A stretch of DNA of 64,000 bases from Dipteris shenzhenensis (Eukaryota; Polypodiophyta; Polypodiopsida; Gleicheniales): NCBI GenBank assembly GCA_047967505.1, contig CM106538.1. One strand, written 5' to 3'. Of this stretch, positions 20,473-31,139 are shown one piece after another; within the stretch, counting starts at the first letter, position 1; each line of letters opens with the position of its first letter. The position numbers and the translations under genes are program-made. Below the pieces are notes generated by a model. That model was not told the origin of the DNA and did no database searches. It was given only the letters and a program-made list of their open reading frames with translations.

Positions 20473-21054
20473 AAAGTACACACACTTATATGCCTAGTAA
20501 GGCATTTACAAGGATATTTAATAATCGGTGTCACTACTGATAGTATCAATTTAGTTGAATTGGCTCCCAAGCATTGATGACACCTACTCTTGGCAATGAT
20601 TATGTCCATATGTCTAAGGCTACAACTGGCTTGCAATGGCATAAGGATTATAGTGAATTCATGTTGTAATGCATGAAGAATGCGACGAAAATAATAGCGT
20701 ATCCATTATGCATTCATGCAAGATAAATGAGACCTTAGATAAAGCAACTTGTTGAATGACAACTTGATGATAAATAGCTCCTTCCATAACTATGTTAATC
20801 CTATTATTCTAATTACATATACTTAGTTCGTGAGGTTGGTCATGTGTTGTGATACTCACTAGTGATGTTGAGTCGTTTGAAATGTACTATGGGATTTTGG
20901 ATCATGGGGGTGTTGTTTGAGAGGTGTTTAGCCTCACCCCTCGTGAGAACACGTGGCGATGAAGACCCCTATACTTGGTCCATTGTATGCTAATGTGTAC
21001 CCCCTTTGCTCCAACAAAAGCCAAAGATAACAATCTTCTTGGATCCAAAGGTTA
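20473..21054. other. No gene recognised
   Basis: AT-rich DNA with no coding or structural feature seen. Confidence 0.5.
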
Positions 21055-21190
21055 GTGTTGTAGAAGTTTCATAGTAACTTGGAAGCCAAGCCTTTGGCAC
21101 TAAGTGTGTTGCTTCATACACTTGTTGTAGAAGTTTCATAATAACTTGGAAGCCAAGCCTTTGGCACTAAGTGTGTTGCTTCATACACTT
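21055..21190. repeat. 67-bp near-identical tandem duplication
   Basis: TTGTAGAAGTTTCATA(G/A)TAA at 21058 and 21125, continuing through CTTGGAAGCCAAGCCTTTGG and CACTAAGTGTGTTGCTTCAT. Only one mismatch was noticed, so the duplication is recent. Confidence 0.95.
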
Positions 21191-21530
21191 GTTATTCTCT
21201 TCGACAGGCTTTTGTAACCTCATGCACACTAATTTTTTGACACATTGTTGTGAGCAATTACAACCCTAAGATTTCTATTGGAATTGTCACCTCCAAAAAT
21301 TTGCTCAAGGTTTCAACACCCAAAAACATGTCTTAAGCCATCAATACCATTCAAAGAAACACATAGAGAGCATATAGTTCCATTGTGTTACGATTGTGGT
21401 CATAGCTTTAATTGAAACTTTGGATTCAATGACACGTACGTAGGTTTTTCGTTCAAAATACTTTTTGCGACACCCAAAGTGCTTGTGTCACAAATGTATT
21501 CCATCAACCAATGGCAAAGCTAATCCAACA

Positions 21531-21637
21531 TCCCACAAGTCATCACATCAAGAGCTACCATTGCAATTTGAAGAGTCATTGGATCCCACAAGTCATCACA
21601 TCAAGAGCTTCCATTGCAATTTGAAGAGTCGATCCAT
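21531..21637. repeat. 53-bp near-identical tandem duplication
   Basis: TCCCACAAGTCATCACATCA at 21531 and 21584, continuing through AGAGCT(A/T)CCATTGCAATTTG. One mismatch. Confidence 0.95.
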
Positions 21638-21804
21638 GCCACAAAAAGATGTGTTCAACTCACAACCAATCACATCCAACAAGTGCATCGTGAATTGCAC
21701 ACCTTGTTCAACCAGTCCGATAATCGCACGACCCACAAATTAATTTGCCGAGGGGACAACCACCACCATGAGCAACTAAGCTCTAGAGCAACTTTGATAC
21801 CAAT

Positions 21805-22194
21805 TGTTGGATCAAATGGGATACAAGGGTAAAGCACTCATAGAACCACCACAATGCAAAGGGACCCACACCCTTCCCCATGAACAAGCCCAGAGCATTC
21901 CAAAGTCCTCAAGGGGCATTGCTCTAATGCCTACACACACCGTCTTGCATACCACTCATTTTATACTCTAACACACCCCATTACAACAATGTATATGAGA
22001 CAACTAATCCCCCTATATTGCCACATGCCAAAATCTTTCGAGTAGTATATTTTAGACGGTCCAGCGTCGACAATGGGTACATTGCCACTATGATAACAAC
22101 ATAGAGCCACTGCCAACTTTTGTATCACTCATGCAGTATGTATAGTGCGATACGTCATCATCACGAGGGGGGGGGAGGGGGGGGGGGGCCAACA
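21805..22194 (-). repeat. Probable 5' LTR of a minus-strand LTR element
   Basis: The plus strand begins TGTTGGATC at 21805 and ends GGCCAACA at 22194, giving inverted ends TGTTGG/CCAACA. Directly left lies GCAACTTTGATACCAAT (21788-21804). Its reverse complement ATTGGTATCAAAG is a variant initiator-tRNA-Met primer site. That fixes the element on the minus strand with its interior toward lower coordinates. A G-homopolymer run sits just inside the right end. No matching 3' LTR was found. Confidence 0.5.
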
Positions 22195-22876
22195 CCTCTT
22201 CCATCAACTTCTACACTAAAAGTTCTAGCGAGCTCTCATGATTAAATATACCCATTTAAAAAAAAGTGTTCAAAAGAAAGAGAGCTACAATACATAGTAT
22301 AAAGAAATCAATGAACAAATAGAAGCAAACGTTATGATAGTTAGTTTGTAGTGTTTCGTCTTGAAGATCATAAATATTGACTCTTATCACGTCATAGATG
22401 AACTGGGCAATCACTTGATAAATAGTCATATGACTAGTAACATTGCTTCCTATACAATGATGTGCACGTATGATTACAATTTAGGATTCCATAAGAGTTA
22501 GTGCACTTTTTCAAATTTTCATAAAAATTCTTTAAAGTAGATTAAATAGATTTGTGAAGTCAACAAAAGTCGCCTCTTTAATCATTGAAAAACTTCATAA
22601 CATATTTGTGGAAAGCTATATCAAAAGTGAATTATGAGTAATGTTGGAGGTACAATGCAAATCAATACACTGAACTTCAAGAAAGCTAATCACTCAGAAG
22701 TGATACTTGAGCCTGTCATCACATTCCACGAGTCCCAGCAATTACCAAAGCAATATTTAAACCGCATTAATAACCCCCTCCCCCCCAAGAAAAAGAGAAC
22801 CAAAAAATAAATATGCACAACAAAACACAGAATGCAAAATATATGATTGTTTTGGATTGTTGGGGGAAGTCAGAGA
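22195..22876. other. No gene recognised
   Basis: AT-rich DNA without supported features. Confidence 0.5.
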
Positions 22877-22971
22877 GAAATGATAATGATGATGATGATG
22901 ATAAGAAGCTTTAACACAAGCCAGGGCCTCTCCCAACAGCAGCAAGGGGAGAAAAAAAGAGAATGAGAGAA

Positions 22972-23016
<45 letters not shown>
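22877..23016. repeat. (GAT)n and (GA)n microsatellites
   Basis: GATAATGATGATGATGATGA at about 22880-22905, and an uninterrupted GA run of about 40 bp at 22976-23016. Confidence 0.95.
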
Positions 23017-23017
<1 letters not shown>

Positions 23018-26000
23018 GACAAATAAAATGAGTTCAATTCATGCATACTCACACATATCTTGTGTCACACAGCCCCTAGGTACAGCTTGGTCCAAAGTTT
23101 TAGAGAACCCTTTGGAAAGCACTACATAGATATATATAAAACCAGGAATCTTAGAACTGGGCTACAAGGAAAAAGTATAGGGGAAGAGGGCCCAAAGGAA
23201 ATAAGGATGAAAAGATTGTGAGATGAAGATCAGGCCTGATGCTTGCTGAAATAGTCACGAACCAAAAGAAGAGAAGGTTTGAAAACAACGGTGCAGAAAA
23301 ATAAATTTATTGAGTTGAACCAGTCAAAGTACCCAATGACAAGCCTTGTTATGTAGTGAATGTTCAAAAGAAGACTCGATTCCATAAACTCAGAAATATG
23401 GTACAAAATTGGCCTCCTCAACTACAAGTAGTCAGTATTTTGAAATTCAAGAATGAAGACCAACACTCTGGCTGCATGTTCGTATTGGTACCGCCGCAAT
23501 AAATGCATACACGATATCCTCATGTCATCGTACTTTAATCGGAAAATATATAATCAGCATTGCAAAGAACCAGAATAACAATGACTTATCAAAAGATAAG
23601 GAATAAGATTTGAAACTTTGAGCGCACATGGACAAAGACATGCACTTCAGCCTTGACATGTGACTCAGCGAAGGTAACCACTGTTCAAGTTTTAAAAATG
23701 AGATTCTTGATTTAAGGGGGATCTTACATGCAGCCACTGCTTCTTTTCATCTTCCCCACTGACATCATAAGTTATTTGTTCGCTCCAGGTATGAGAACTG
23801 AACTGACATTCTGCCTACCGATCTGGAATAAGATGACAAAACTGAAAGAATAATGCCACGTGAAAATTCCAATGGCAATGGTGAACTCTCCATCATCCTG
23901 AAAATGGTCAGTCAGATGAAATGCTGAGGACTTCACAGAAATGCTTGAAACCTGAGTAAAGTATCATAACAGCACACAACAGATCCACATATAGTAACAA
24001 ACTAACTGTGTAAATTGCTCATAGTGGTATAAACTTCCAATGCACAATCAGAAGGGGGACAAGATGGAAGATCAAACTACTTTAACATGCCTCCCAATAT
24101 AATGCCCATTTGATCCATGTGCCTTCCTTTGCATAGCAAGGCAACAAAAAAGGTTGGCCCGTTGACATTTACAGCAGCTAGCTTCACAGATTTCGTCAAT
24201 GCAACAACAAAGAAGCCTTGAATAGTGACAGATCGACAGGAGAACACATTTTCCTTGCAGTGAAAAGGCTCTATTTCTCATTAGAAAAAGGTTCTATTTA
24301 TCTTTCTTATTAGAAAAGTAATACGATGCCAAAAGAAAATAGTATGGTAAAACAAACATGCTAGCTACAGGAAGAGCAACGTGAAAGGTATCACACAAAA
24401 TAATGCTATGTGCACTGCCCGTACAACAAAAAATTTAGCTCGGTCAGTCAATTGCTGAGCCTGATGGTCTCTGTAAGGTGCCCTATGAGAATGTAAACTT
24501 TACTGCCAAGCTGATCTCTTCAATTGGGAGTTCTTGCCCATTAGACCACAAACATGGCTTCAATATGTGCCTTGCTGCAAGGCTACCTACATCTCCCAAC
24601 TCTTTTCTTTCTACCTCAGGAAACCAGGCAGATGCCATCAGAGGAATCGGCTAAGCCACTTTACACAAACCTCTAGGCGTAACTGCTTCATGAGGAATCA
24701 CGTCCATGAGCAACCATTCCACTACTCCCACTGATGGAGGCCGTATTTTAAAAGCCAATGCTATACACACCTCCTGATGGCAATGCTAGCAATACGCATA
24801 CCCATTGTGACCATCCTTTATCCAATGAGAGGACCCGATCATCTCTCCATGCATAATTCAAACCCCAGACGACGACCTTCCCATGGATCTGACAGCGGTC
24901 ATCCCAAATCAATATAGATGTAATATACTCGTGTCATTTGCCAATCACAGCCCCACCCTGAGGTTGAAAACTAAGCTACCCTGATGCTGGCACTCGTAGC
25001 GTTAATCAATTCCCTAGCCTAGTATCCCTTCAAGGGATGTAAACATATGAGCCAGCTGACCCACTGTAGCAACTAATGATATCGGTCTATCATCCCAGTT
25101 TTGGCCAGCTGAAATATCACTTGCCCAGCTACAGCTGATACTGCTGTATTCCAAGAACCCACGTGGACAAACCCATCTGCCCAGCCACTGGGCCAACAGT
25201 AAAGGGATAGAAGACAGGAAAAAGACAAAGTTCGACATATACAAAGCTCCATATAACAGTCTGTCTTCAAAAAGGCATGTCCCCACGGGATCTAAATCTG
25301 CAAAGCTATGGCACAACAGCTGCTTCAACTCTGCTTCCTAGGGGGGAGAAGACCTTGTATGCAAAGCTTGAAACGATACTGAATTTCAAACATTCATGTG
25401 TAAAGTCAATACTTGCAAAGTGGAAGTTGGTGATATCACAATCCCCATGTCTCTAGTGCGCTCCAGACTCAAGAGTGAGGCGCAAGATCCCAACCACATA
25501 ACATTGAGACTTGAGACTGTACACTATGTGATTTGCAAGAGGTGGAGACCGAAATTCGTGTGTTGATGAGATGCCCTAACGACTACCATATGCGAGGCCG
25601 ATACTTAGTCCTGAAATGCCAAATTTTTGACCACATGAACTCATGTTAATGCTGCCCTCCTTGTGTAAAATATTACATAGACATAGGCCACACGAAACAT
25701 TGACCCCTAACAGCAGACACTTCACAGGACCAAAAAGACAGCCCATTTGTCGGAGATCCTAGACTCAAAGGAGGCTTTGAGTTGTCGCCCGATCCGAGGA
25801 AGCCTCATAGCAGCATCATGGCACAACCCCATCTCAAGAAGCCCACATACCAATCAAACAGTAGACCTTCAACACATTTCAGGGACAACAAGATATTCAT
25901 TGAAAACCCAACAGAGCCTACACAGTGCTCAGTTCACTGAGCTTGAAACTCAACCATACATCTTCAATGTACCTTGATTTTTAACTTCAATTTTCTTTCA

Positions 26001-26080
26001 ATACATAAATGTGTGCTCGATACCTCTACCTCCCCTAATGATCATATGATGTAATATTGGATACTCCCTCCATCCCCCCC
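23017..26080. other. Apparently low-copy DNA; possible minus-strand exon at 23728-23800
   Basis: About 3 kb that resembles none of the repeats in the window. On the minus strand, 23728-23800 reads SSHTWSEQITYDVSGEDEKK then QWLH, ending at a consensus donor (CAT|GTAAGA). A stretch reading DDGEFTIAIGIFTWHYS lies at about 23850-23905, preceded by a TTTTCAG acceptor. Minus-strand 24650-24760 and 24790-24900 also hold short open stretches. None matches a family I know, and frames between them were not reconciled, so no gene model is offered. Confidence 0.3.
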
Positions 26081-26081
26081 C

Positions 26082-26118
26082 CCCCCTCTCTCTATCTCTC
26101 TCCCCCCCCCCTCCCCCA
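26082..26118. repeat. Poly-C/CT run at the left border of LINE A
   Basis: Runs of C interrupted by CTCTCTCTATCTCTCTC. It occupies the same position relative to the LINE as the pure CT runs at the borders of the other cluster members. Confidence 0.85.
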
Positions 26119-26141
26119 GACTCTCTACGGACTCTACATCG

Positions 26142-26723
26142 ATGAGAGCAGTGTTGACACAGCATGGTATGCACGGATATCCACATGGCCCCTTTTCGTA
26201 CAGCATGGATGCACCACCCAAGATGATCCCACGAGATGAGATCAACCGTATCATACTGTTGGACCTCCTCCAACTCCATACATCTAGGGCTTGGGGGGGA
26301 GAGGAGTTCCCCACCAAGATCCAATTCCACCATGACCACTTCTTGAAGGTCTCAAAGCATGGTCTCGATACCTCAACGACAGGAGAGTCTCACATGCACC
26401 GAGGATTGCCATCCGGTAGTTGTGAGTCTCATCATATCAGCGGTAGGGAGAGTTGCAGGCATACCCAGAGAGCAGAAGATCTGCAGACTATGCCGAATGG
26501 GGGAGATCGAGACAGAGGAGCACTTTTATGTGTCTGCCCAGTCTACTATGAAATCCGAGGGCAATATCACTGCCTCTTTCAGGAGGGGCATGGCTTTGGT
26601 CCGCTTACACGGTTCATCCATTTTACTAACCACGTTTGTGTTGGGCTCTATCTAATTGAGATGCGACGACAGAGAGGTATATTGATGCAACAGAACAGAG
26701 AGCAACAGGGGGCGATGCATTAA
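26142..26723 (+). pseudogene. LINE A ORF2 C-terminal remnant
   Basis: Aligns with the last third of the ORF2 of LINE C. Shared landmarks are DEINRIILLDLLQLHTSRAW (26235-), the PREQKICRLCRMGEIETEEH zinc-like motif (26466-26525) and GSIYLIEMRRQR. One frame change near 26350 splits the reading. It lacks endonuclease and RT catalytic residues, so it is non-functional. Confidence 0.8.
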
Positions 26724-27635
26724 GGGAGATTTGGGGTCTCAAAAGGGCCTCATAAGGAAATAGATTAAGTAATTAGAAATGAACCTACTATGGTAACCCA
26801 TTGGCTAAGGGACCCGTAGCATTGACTCAACTGACATGGGTACCTTTATTTTGAAATTGGGCAACCTTGGCCTTTGGATGAAGGTGATGGTGCATAGATC
26901 AAAGGTCTAGGATGACTTTAGTGGATGGTGGATGCACTTTGGTGGGCTCCAAAAGGCGAAACTTGACTTTGGGGAGGCCTCATTAAGAGGGGAAAGGTGG
27001 GTTTTAATATGGGCCCTTGATTCAAGTCCAAGATCAATGGATGAGATAGAGGGACCTAATGGAGGGTGGGGATTCAAGCGCATTTTGTAGGGCTAGGATT
27101 GAAGCGCATTTTGGATGGCTTAGATTGCTCACTTTCAAAATAAAGGGCCCGGATTCTCAAGCGCCTTTTCCCCTCATCTCATCCCTTGATCTACTTCCAA
27201 ATCTAGACCCAGATTGAAGCACCATTTGCACTCATCTCCTCCCTTGGATCTACTAGTAAATCTATGGCTCATATTGAAGCGCATTTTCCTCTCATCTTGT
27301 CCATTAGATCTTTGTGTTGATCAAGGGTGGAGCTTTCATTCTTCTATCCTTTGATGGTATCCCTTAGATCTACCCCTTGATCTAATGGCTAGGAGTGCTT
27401 TACCTCAAATTTGAATGTATCCCTTGGATTGAAGATTAGATCAAAGGCTGGGAGTGAAGATCATAGGTCCAAACTCTTGGTTAGAGGTCTCCACACAATT
27501 AAATGCTTTTGTCAACTTCAACATGGCATTGCCCCACACCTTAGAGCACTCTCATTGATACATCTCAAATTGCTCTCTAATCCCTTGAAATTAGGAAACA
27601 GTAATTAGGGGCCCTTTTGGACCCCAAATCTCCCC
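26724..27635. mobile_element. 912-bp MITE, Tourist/PIF-Harbinger-like, inserted in LINE A
   Basis: Left end GGGAGATTTGGGGTCTCAAA and right end, reverse-complemented, GGGGAGATTTGGGGTCCAAA form an imperfect terminal inverted repeat of about 28 bp. The repeat is flanked by TAA on both sides (26721-26723 and 27636-27638). TWA target duplications are diagnostic of PIF/Harbinger and its Tourist MITEs. Removing the element and one TAA restores continuity of LINE A as judged against LINE C. No transposase is encoded. The interior has several copies of a GATTGAAGCGCATTTT-type motif (27078, 27100, 27155, 27212, 27273). Confidence 0.85.
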
Positions 27636-28231
27636 TAATGCCACAGGTCCCCGAGATCGACAGAGCATAGACACGTGTTGCAGATTTCTATGCATCTGAG
27701 TTAGCTACCGAGGAAGCTGAGGGAGAGGAGCTTGATGAAATAAAAGCATCATGGGTTAGCAGTGACAGTCTCCGCCACGATGTTGCATACGAGAGACACA
27801 CACTCCACATGCTACACGGAGAGTGACCAGAGCATGCACGAACGAGGTTCGGCCTATTTCAACCCTCCTCAGAGGAGACCGCAGAGACGAGGCGTCACTC
27901 TTGACGTAGTCCATCGGATACAGAGATCGAGGAGACCACGCCCTCCACCGCATCGAGAGATAGCTCAACAGACGCAAATACGAGAGCTACTCACATCCCA
28001 TCAAAGAGCCACCAAGGTACCTCGATATATGGAGCATGGCCGTGCGTTAGCTTTGAGCACCTGATACTCTTCCATTGTTTTGCTACTCTGCTATTTTGCT
28101 TACTAGTTTAGCACTTTAGCTTTCAGCAAGGGCCTTAGTAAGCCCTTTCCTTCAGTCCATAGCGGCTTGTACGAGTTACCTTTTGGTTTTGTACTTTGTC
28201 TCATAGGCCCACAAAGCCTCCTGCAGACGTT

Positions 28232-28236
<5 letters not shown>

Positions 28237-28280
<44 letters not shown>
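28237..28280. repeat. (CT)n tail of LINE A
   Basis: Twenty-two uninterrupted CT units immediately after the TTAATAC terminus. Confidence 0.97.
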
Positions 28281-28283
<3 letters not shown>

Positions 28284-28309
28284 GCGTCATCCTTGGGCAG
28301 AGGTACTGT

Positions 28310-28827
28310 GGCAGAAACGGTGTTTAATTCTAGATCAACAATGCAAAGCCTATCCGATGGGCAAAATAATTTGCAAGCATCTCAACCTAGGTGGTATTTA
28401 CTGGCGTTCAAAGTGGCACACCCATCCCATAAGTTCTTGTTTACATAACACAATTGGGAGCATGTTTTTTATGGTTATGCATAACACTAGTGGAAAAACG
28501 GTGCATAATGCATGATCGGCATGCAAAGCATATCCAATGGGAACAATACTTTGAATACAACTCAAACTAGGTGGTATTGAGTTGCATGCAATGTGGCGTG
28601 CCAATCTGATTTGTACTTATTGGAATGACACATCTAGGACATCGTTTTTTCATGCTTGTGCATGACGCTAAGGCAAAAAATGGTGTTTAATGCCTTGTCG
28701 ACCATGAAAATCATATCCAATGGGCTCAATACTTTGCACAAGCCTTCATCCTAGTGGTATTGACCTACATGCAAAGTGTCACACCCATCCCATAAGTAGC
28801 TGTTTGGATAACACACCTGGGAGTATT
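28310..28827. repeat. Three tandem units of a 180-bp satellite-like repeat
   Basis: Units start at about 28310, 28492 and 28672 (periods 182 and 180) with GG(C/A)(A)AAAA(C/T)GGTG. Shared internal landmarks per unit are ATGCAAAGC(C/A)TATCC(G/A)ATGGG, CTAGGTGGTATT and CCCATCCCATAAGT. They are diverged by many substitutions. The unit is close to nucleosome-repeat length, typical of plant satellites. It is sandwiched between (CT)n of LINE A and the next LINE 3' end. Confidence 0.85.
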
Positions 28828-28921
28828 AATATTTGGTTTCATAGGCCCCCACCCTTACGTTTCACTATATTTGGTTTCTTTTCGATCTCAATAGACCCTT
28901 TGGTCTTTCATAGGCATTAAT

Positions 28922-28924
<3 letters not shown>
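28828..28924 (+). mobile_element. Short 5'-truncated element with the family 3' hairpin
   Basis: Ends with the perfect hairpin AGACC-CTTT-GGTCT (28893-28906), then TTTCATAGGCATTAATAAA, then (CT)n. The same 3' end recurs at 36276-36315. It presumably represents a non-autonomous relative of the LINEs in this cluster. Confidence 0.7.

Positions 28925-28968
<44 letters not shown>
28925..28968. repeat. (CT)n between elements
   Basis: Uninterrupted CT run. LINE B starts immediately after it (GTGGCAGGTTTCTGGAGACA). Confidence 0.97.
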
Positions 28969-28971
<3 letters not shown>

Positions 28972-30874
28972 GCAGGTTTCTGGAGACAACACTCCACACT
29001 AGACCACATCTTCACCCTGAGGACTATCAATGAGGAGGTGAGGTCGAGACACCAGAAAGTCTACGCTTGTTTTGTAGACTTTCGGAAGGCCTTCGACACT
29101 GTCCCGCGATCCCGCATGATCAGGAGACTACAGGATATGCAGACTCCAAAGGTTCTGATCTGGAGAGTGGTGAGCCTATACGAGTCCGTCAAAGGGAGAG
29201 TTCATGCCCCAGGAGGCCTATACAAACTAGGTTGAGAGCACGATTGGGGTAAAGTAGGGATGCCCTCTCTCACCGACTCTCTTCGGGTTCTACATTGATG
29301 AGATCACATCTTTCATAGACCGCCTAGGAGGCAAGGGAGCACCACTAGCTGACTTGATGATACAGATTCTACTATACGTGGATGACATAGTCTTCATGTC
29401 ATCTTCGACAGAGGGACTACAAAGACATCTAGATGCCCTAGAGGTGTTCTGCAGAGAGAGAGCCCTGATGGTTAACCTTGGGAAGACCAAGGTCATGATC
29501 TTCAACACCTCTTACACAGTGCTTCACCGATAGTCTTACATACCAGAGTCAACTAGTGGACATTGTGCAATCCTACACATACTTGGGTGCAATTTTCGCA
29601 GGGCAAGTTTTCACGATGACCCACGTAGTCAAAGCATGACTCACACGAGGGTACGGTGCTTTGGCCCGCCTAGAGCGACAGTGCTTCCAAGCGCACTTCC
29701 AAGATCCACCTCGACAAAGTTTGGAACCTACCTCGCAAAAGACTTTCGAGACTGGCACTAGAGTCTTCCATATGACTAGTAGAGAGTGGGGTCGGTACAG
29801 CATGGTATGCACACATCACCGCATGGTTTGCCAGTCACAGCATTCAAATGGTGGGCTGACTTCCCCCGTTTCAGTATTATGCACCGCCCGAAGTGATCCC
29901 AGCATCATACGGTTAGATCTCCTTGAGCTCCACACATCTCGCACTTGGGAGGGAGACCAAGAGTTCCCCACCAAGACCCAGCTCTACTATGACCATTTCC
30001 TGAGAGTATTACAGGATGGGCTCATCATTAGACCTCAGTATCTCGAGAACAGAGAAGTCTCACACGCGCTGAGGATTGCCATCGGACAGATGCAGGTCTC
30101 GCCCCATCAACTGAGAATCGAGGTAGGGAGAGCTGCAGGCATACCCAGAGAGCAGCGGACTTGCAGGTTTTGCATTATGGGGGCGGTTGAGACAGAGGAG
30201 CATTTTCTATGTGTCTGCCCAGCCTACTATGAGATCTGAGGGCACTACCATTGCCTTTTTCGAGAGGGGTACGGCTTTGGCCCACTCTCACGACTGATCC
30301 ACTTCCAGGATTTCTAACTCAGGCTCCAGGGCACTCTAGGGTAGAGGAGGAGGAGCTAGCCAACATGAGAGATGTATGGATTGGTGGAGAGAGCCGACAC
30401 AGCACTGCTGGCACTGCTGGACGAGAGACACAGAGACCGTACATGACACGATAGGCGACCACAGCACACACGATCGAGGTTCGACCCATTTTAGCTCTCC
30501 TCAGGGGAGGTCGACCGGGGCGAGGCGTCACCCTTGATATAGCCTATCGGATCCAAAGATCGAGGAGACCACGCCCTCCATCACCATGCAAGACAGCCCG
30601 ACAGATGCAGTTACATGAGCTCTTTGCATCTCATCAAAGAGCCACCATGGAGTCTGGATACGTGGAGCTAGTTCATGCACTTGAGACTCTAGCTCTGAGT
30701 TTCATGCCACCCTCATGCTATTTTGCTCCTTTTTTGCTATTTTAAACTAGTATAGCATTTTAGTACTCAGCAAGGGCCTTAGTGAGCCCTTTGCCCTGGT
30801 CCACAGTGGTCTGTATGAGTTACTTGATTTCGTACTTTGTCCCATAGGCTCACGAGGCCTCCTGCAGACGTTAA
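28969..30874 (+). mobile_element. LINE B: 5'-truncated LINE
   Basis: Starts inside the RT domain, directly after a CT run, and ends with hairpin AAGGGCCTTAGTGAGCCCTT (about 30770), hairpin AGGCT-CACGA-GGCCT and ACGTTAAT before (CT)n. Relative to LINE C it has an internal deletion of roughly 230 bp near 29713. The family 3' UTR is complete. Confidence 0.85.
28975..30239 (+). pseudogene. LINE B ORF2 remnant (RT to zinc motif)
   Basis: Contains the RT block with VDFRKAFDTVPRS (29076-29115), then after a frame change GCPLSPTLFGFYIDEI-like and LLYVDDIVFMSS sequence (29260-29405). Here the catalytic motif is YVDD rather than YADD as in LINE C. The C-terminal CRFCIMGAVETEEHFLCVCP (30161-30220) is the CCHC-like motif of L1-type ORF2. 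Several stops and frame changes make it non-functional. Confidence 0.8.
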
Positions 30875-30886
30875 TCTCTCTCTCTC
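30875..30886. repeat. Short (CT)n between LINE B and LINE C
   Basis: Six CT units. LINE C starts at the CAGCTCTGCTCAGCTG following it. Confidence 0.9.
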
Positions 30887-31139
30887 TCAGCTCTGCTCAG
30901 CTGCCCTCAAGCCTGCTGCTAGCCTTAGGCTAGTACTGGGTATCCCTACAGTCCATTGGCCCCACTCGAGGCTCCAACAAGCCCTCATGGCCTAACTCCA
31001 CAGCTCCGCATCAGCTACAGGCGACCTGCAATACACCAAGATCAAGAAAGGCCCGCAATCAAGGGGAAAATGGAAGGGATCCTGTGCAAGAATGTAAGAT
31101 CAATATTTCTCTACAAGCTCTTCAACTCTATTTTGCACT

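Larger units (their letters stand above)
26119..28236 (+). mobile_element. LINE A: 5'-truncated, internally deleted, interrupted by a MITE
   Basis: Begins with CTCTACATCGATGAG (26126-), corresponding to the 'LYIDE' part of the RT in LINE C. It then jumps directly to GTTGACACAGCATGGTATGC, far downstream in ORF2. The C-terminal ORF2 region continues, with CRLCRMGEIETEEH (a C-x2-C...H zinc-like motif) at 26486-26530, to 26723. After the MITE at 26724-27635 the LINE resumes (27639-) with TTTCTATGCATCTGAGTTAG and runs into the family 3' end: hairpin AAGGGCCTTAGTAAGCCCTT (about 28129), hairpin AGGC...GCCT (28205-28219) and TTAATA (28231-28236), then (CT)n. Confidence 0.85.

Noticed and set aside
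25014-25330. Minus-strand frames with a quinone-oxidoreductase-like string (VSAVAGQVIFQLAKTG)
   Set aside because: The similarity is limited to a short hydrophobic stretch, frames disagree on either side, and no other part of the enzyme is visible.
26721-26740. TTAA or 8-bp target duplication for the MITE (piggyBac or hAT type)
   Set aside because: The direct repeat compatible with the inverted ends is TAA; no 8-bp direct repeat flanks it.
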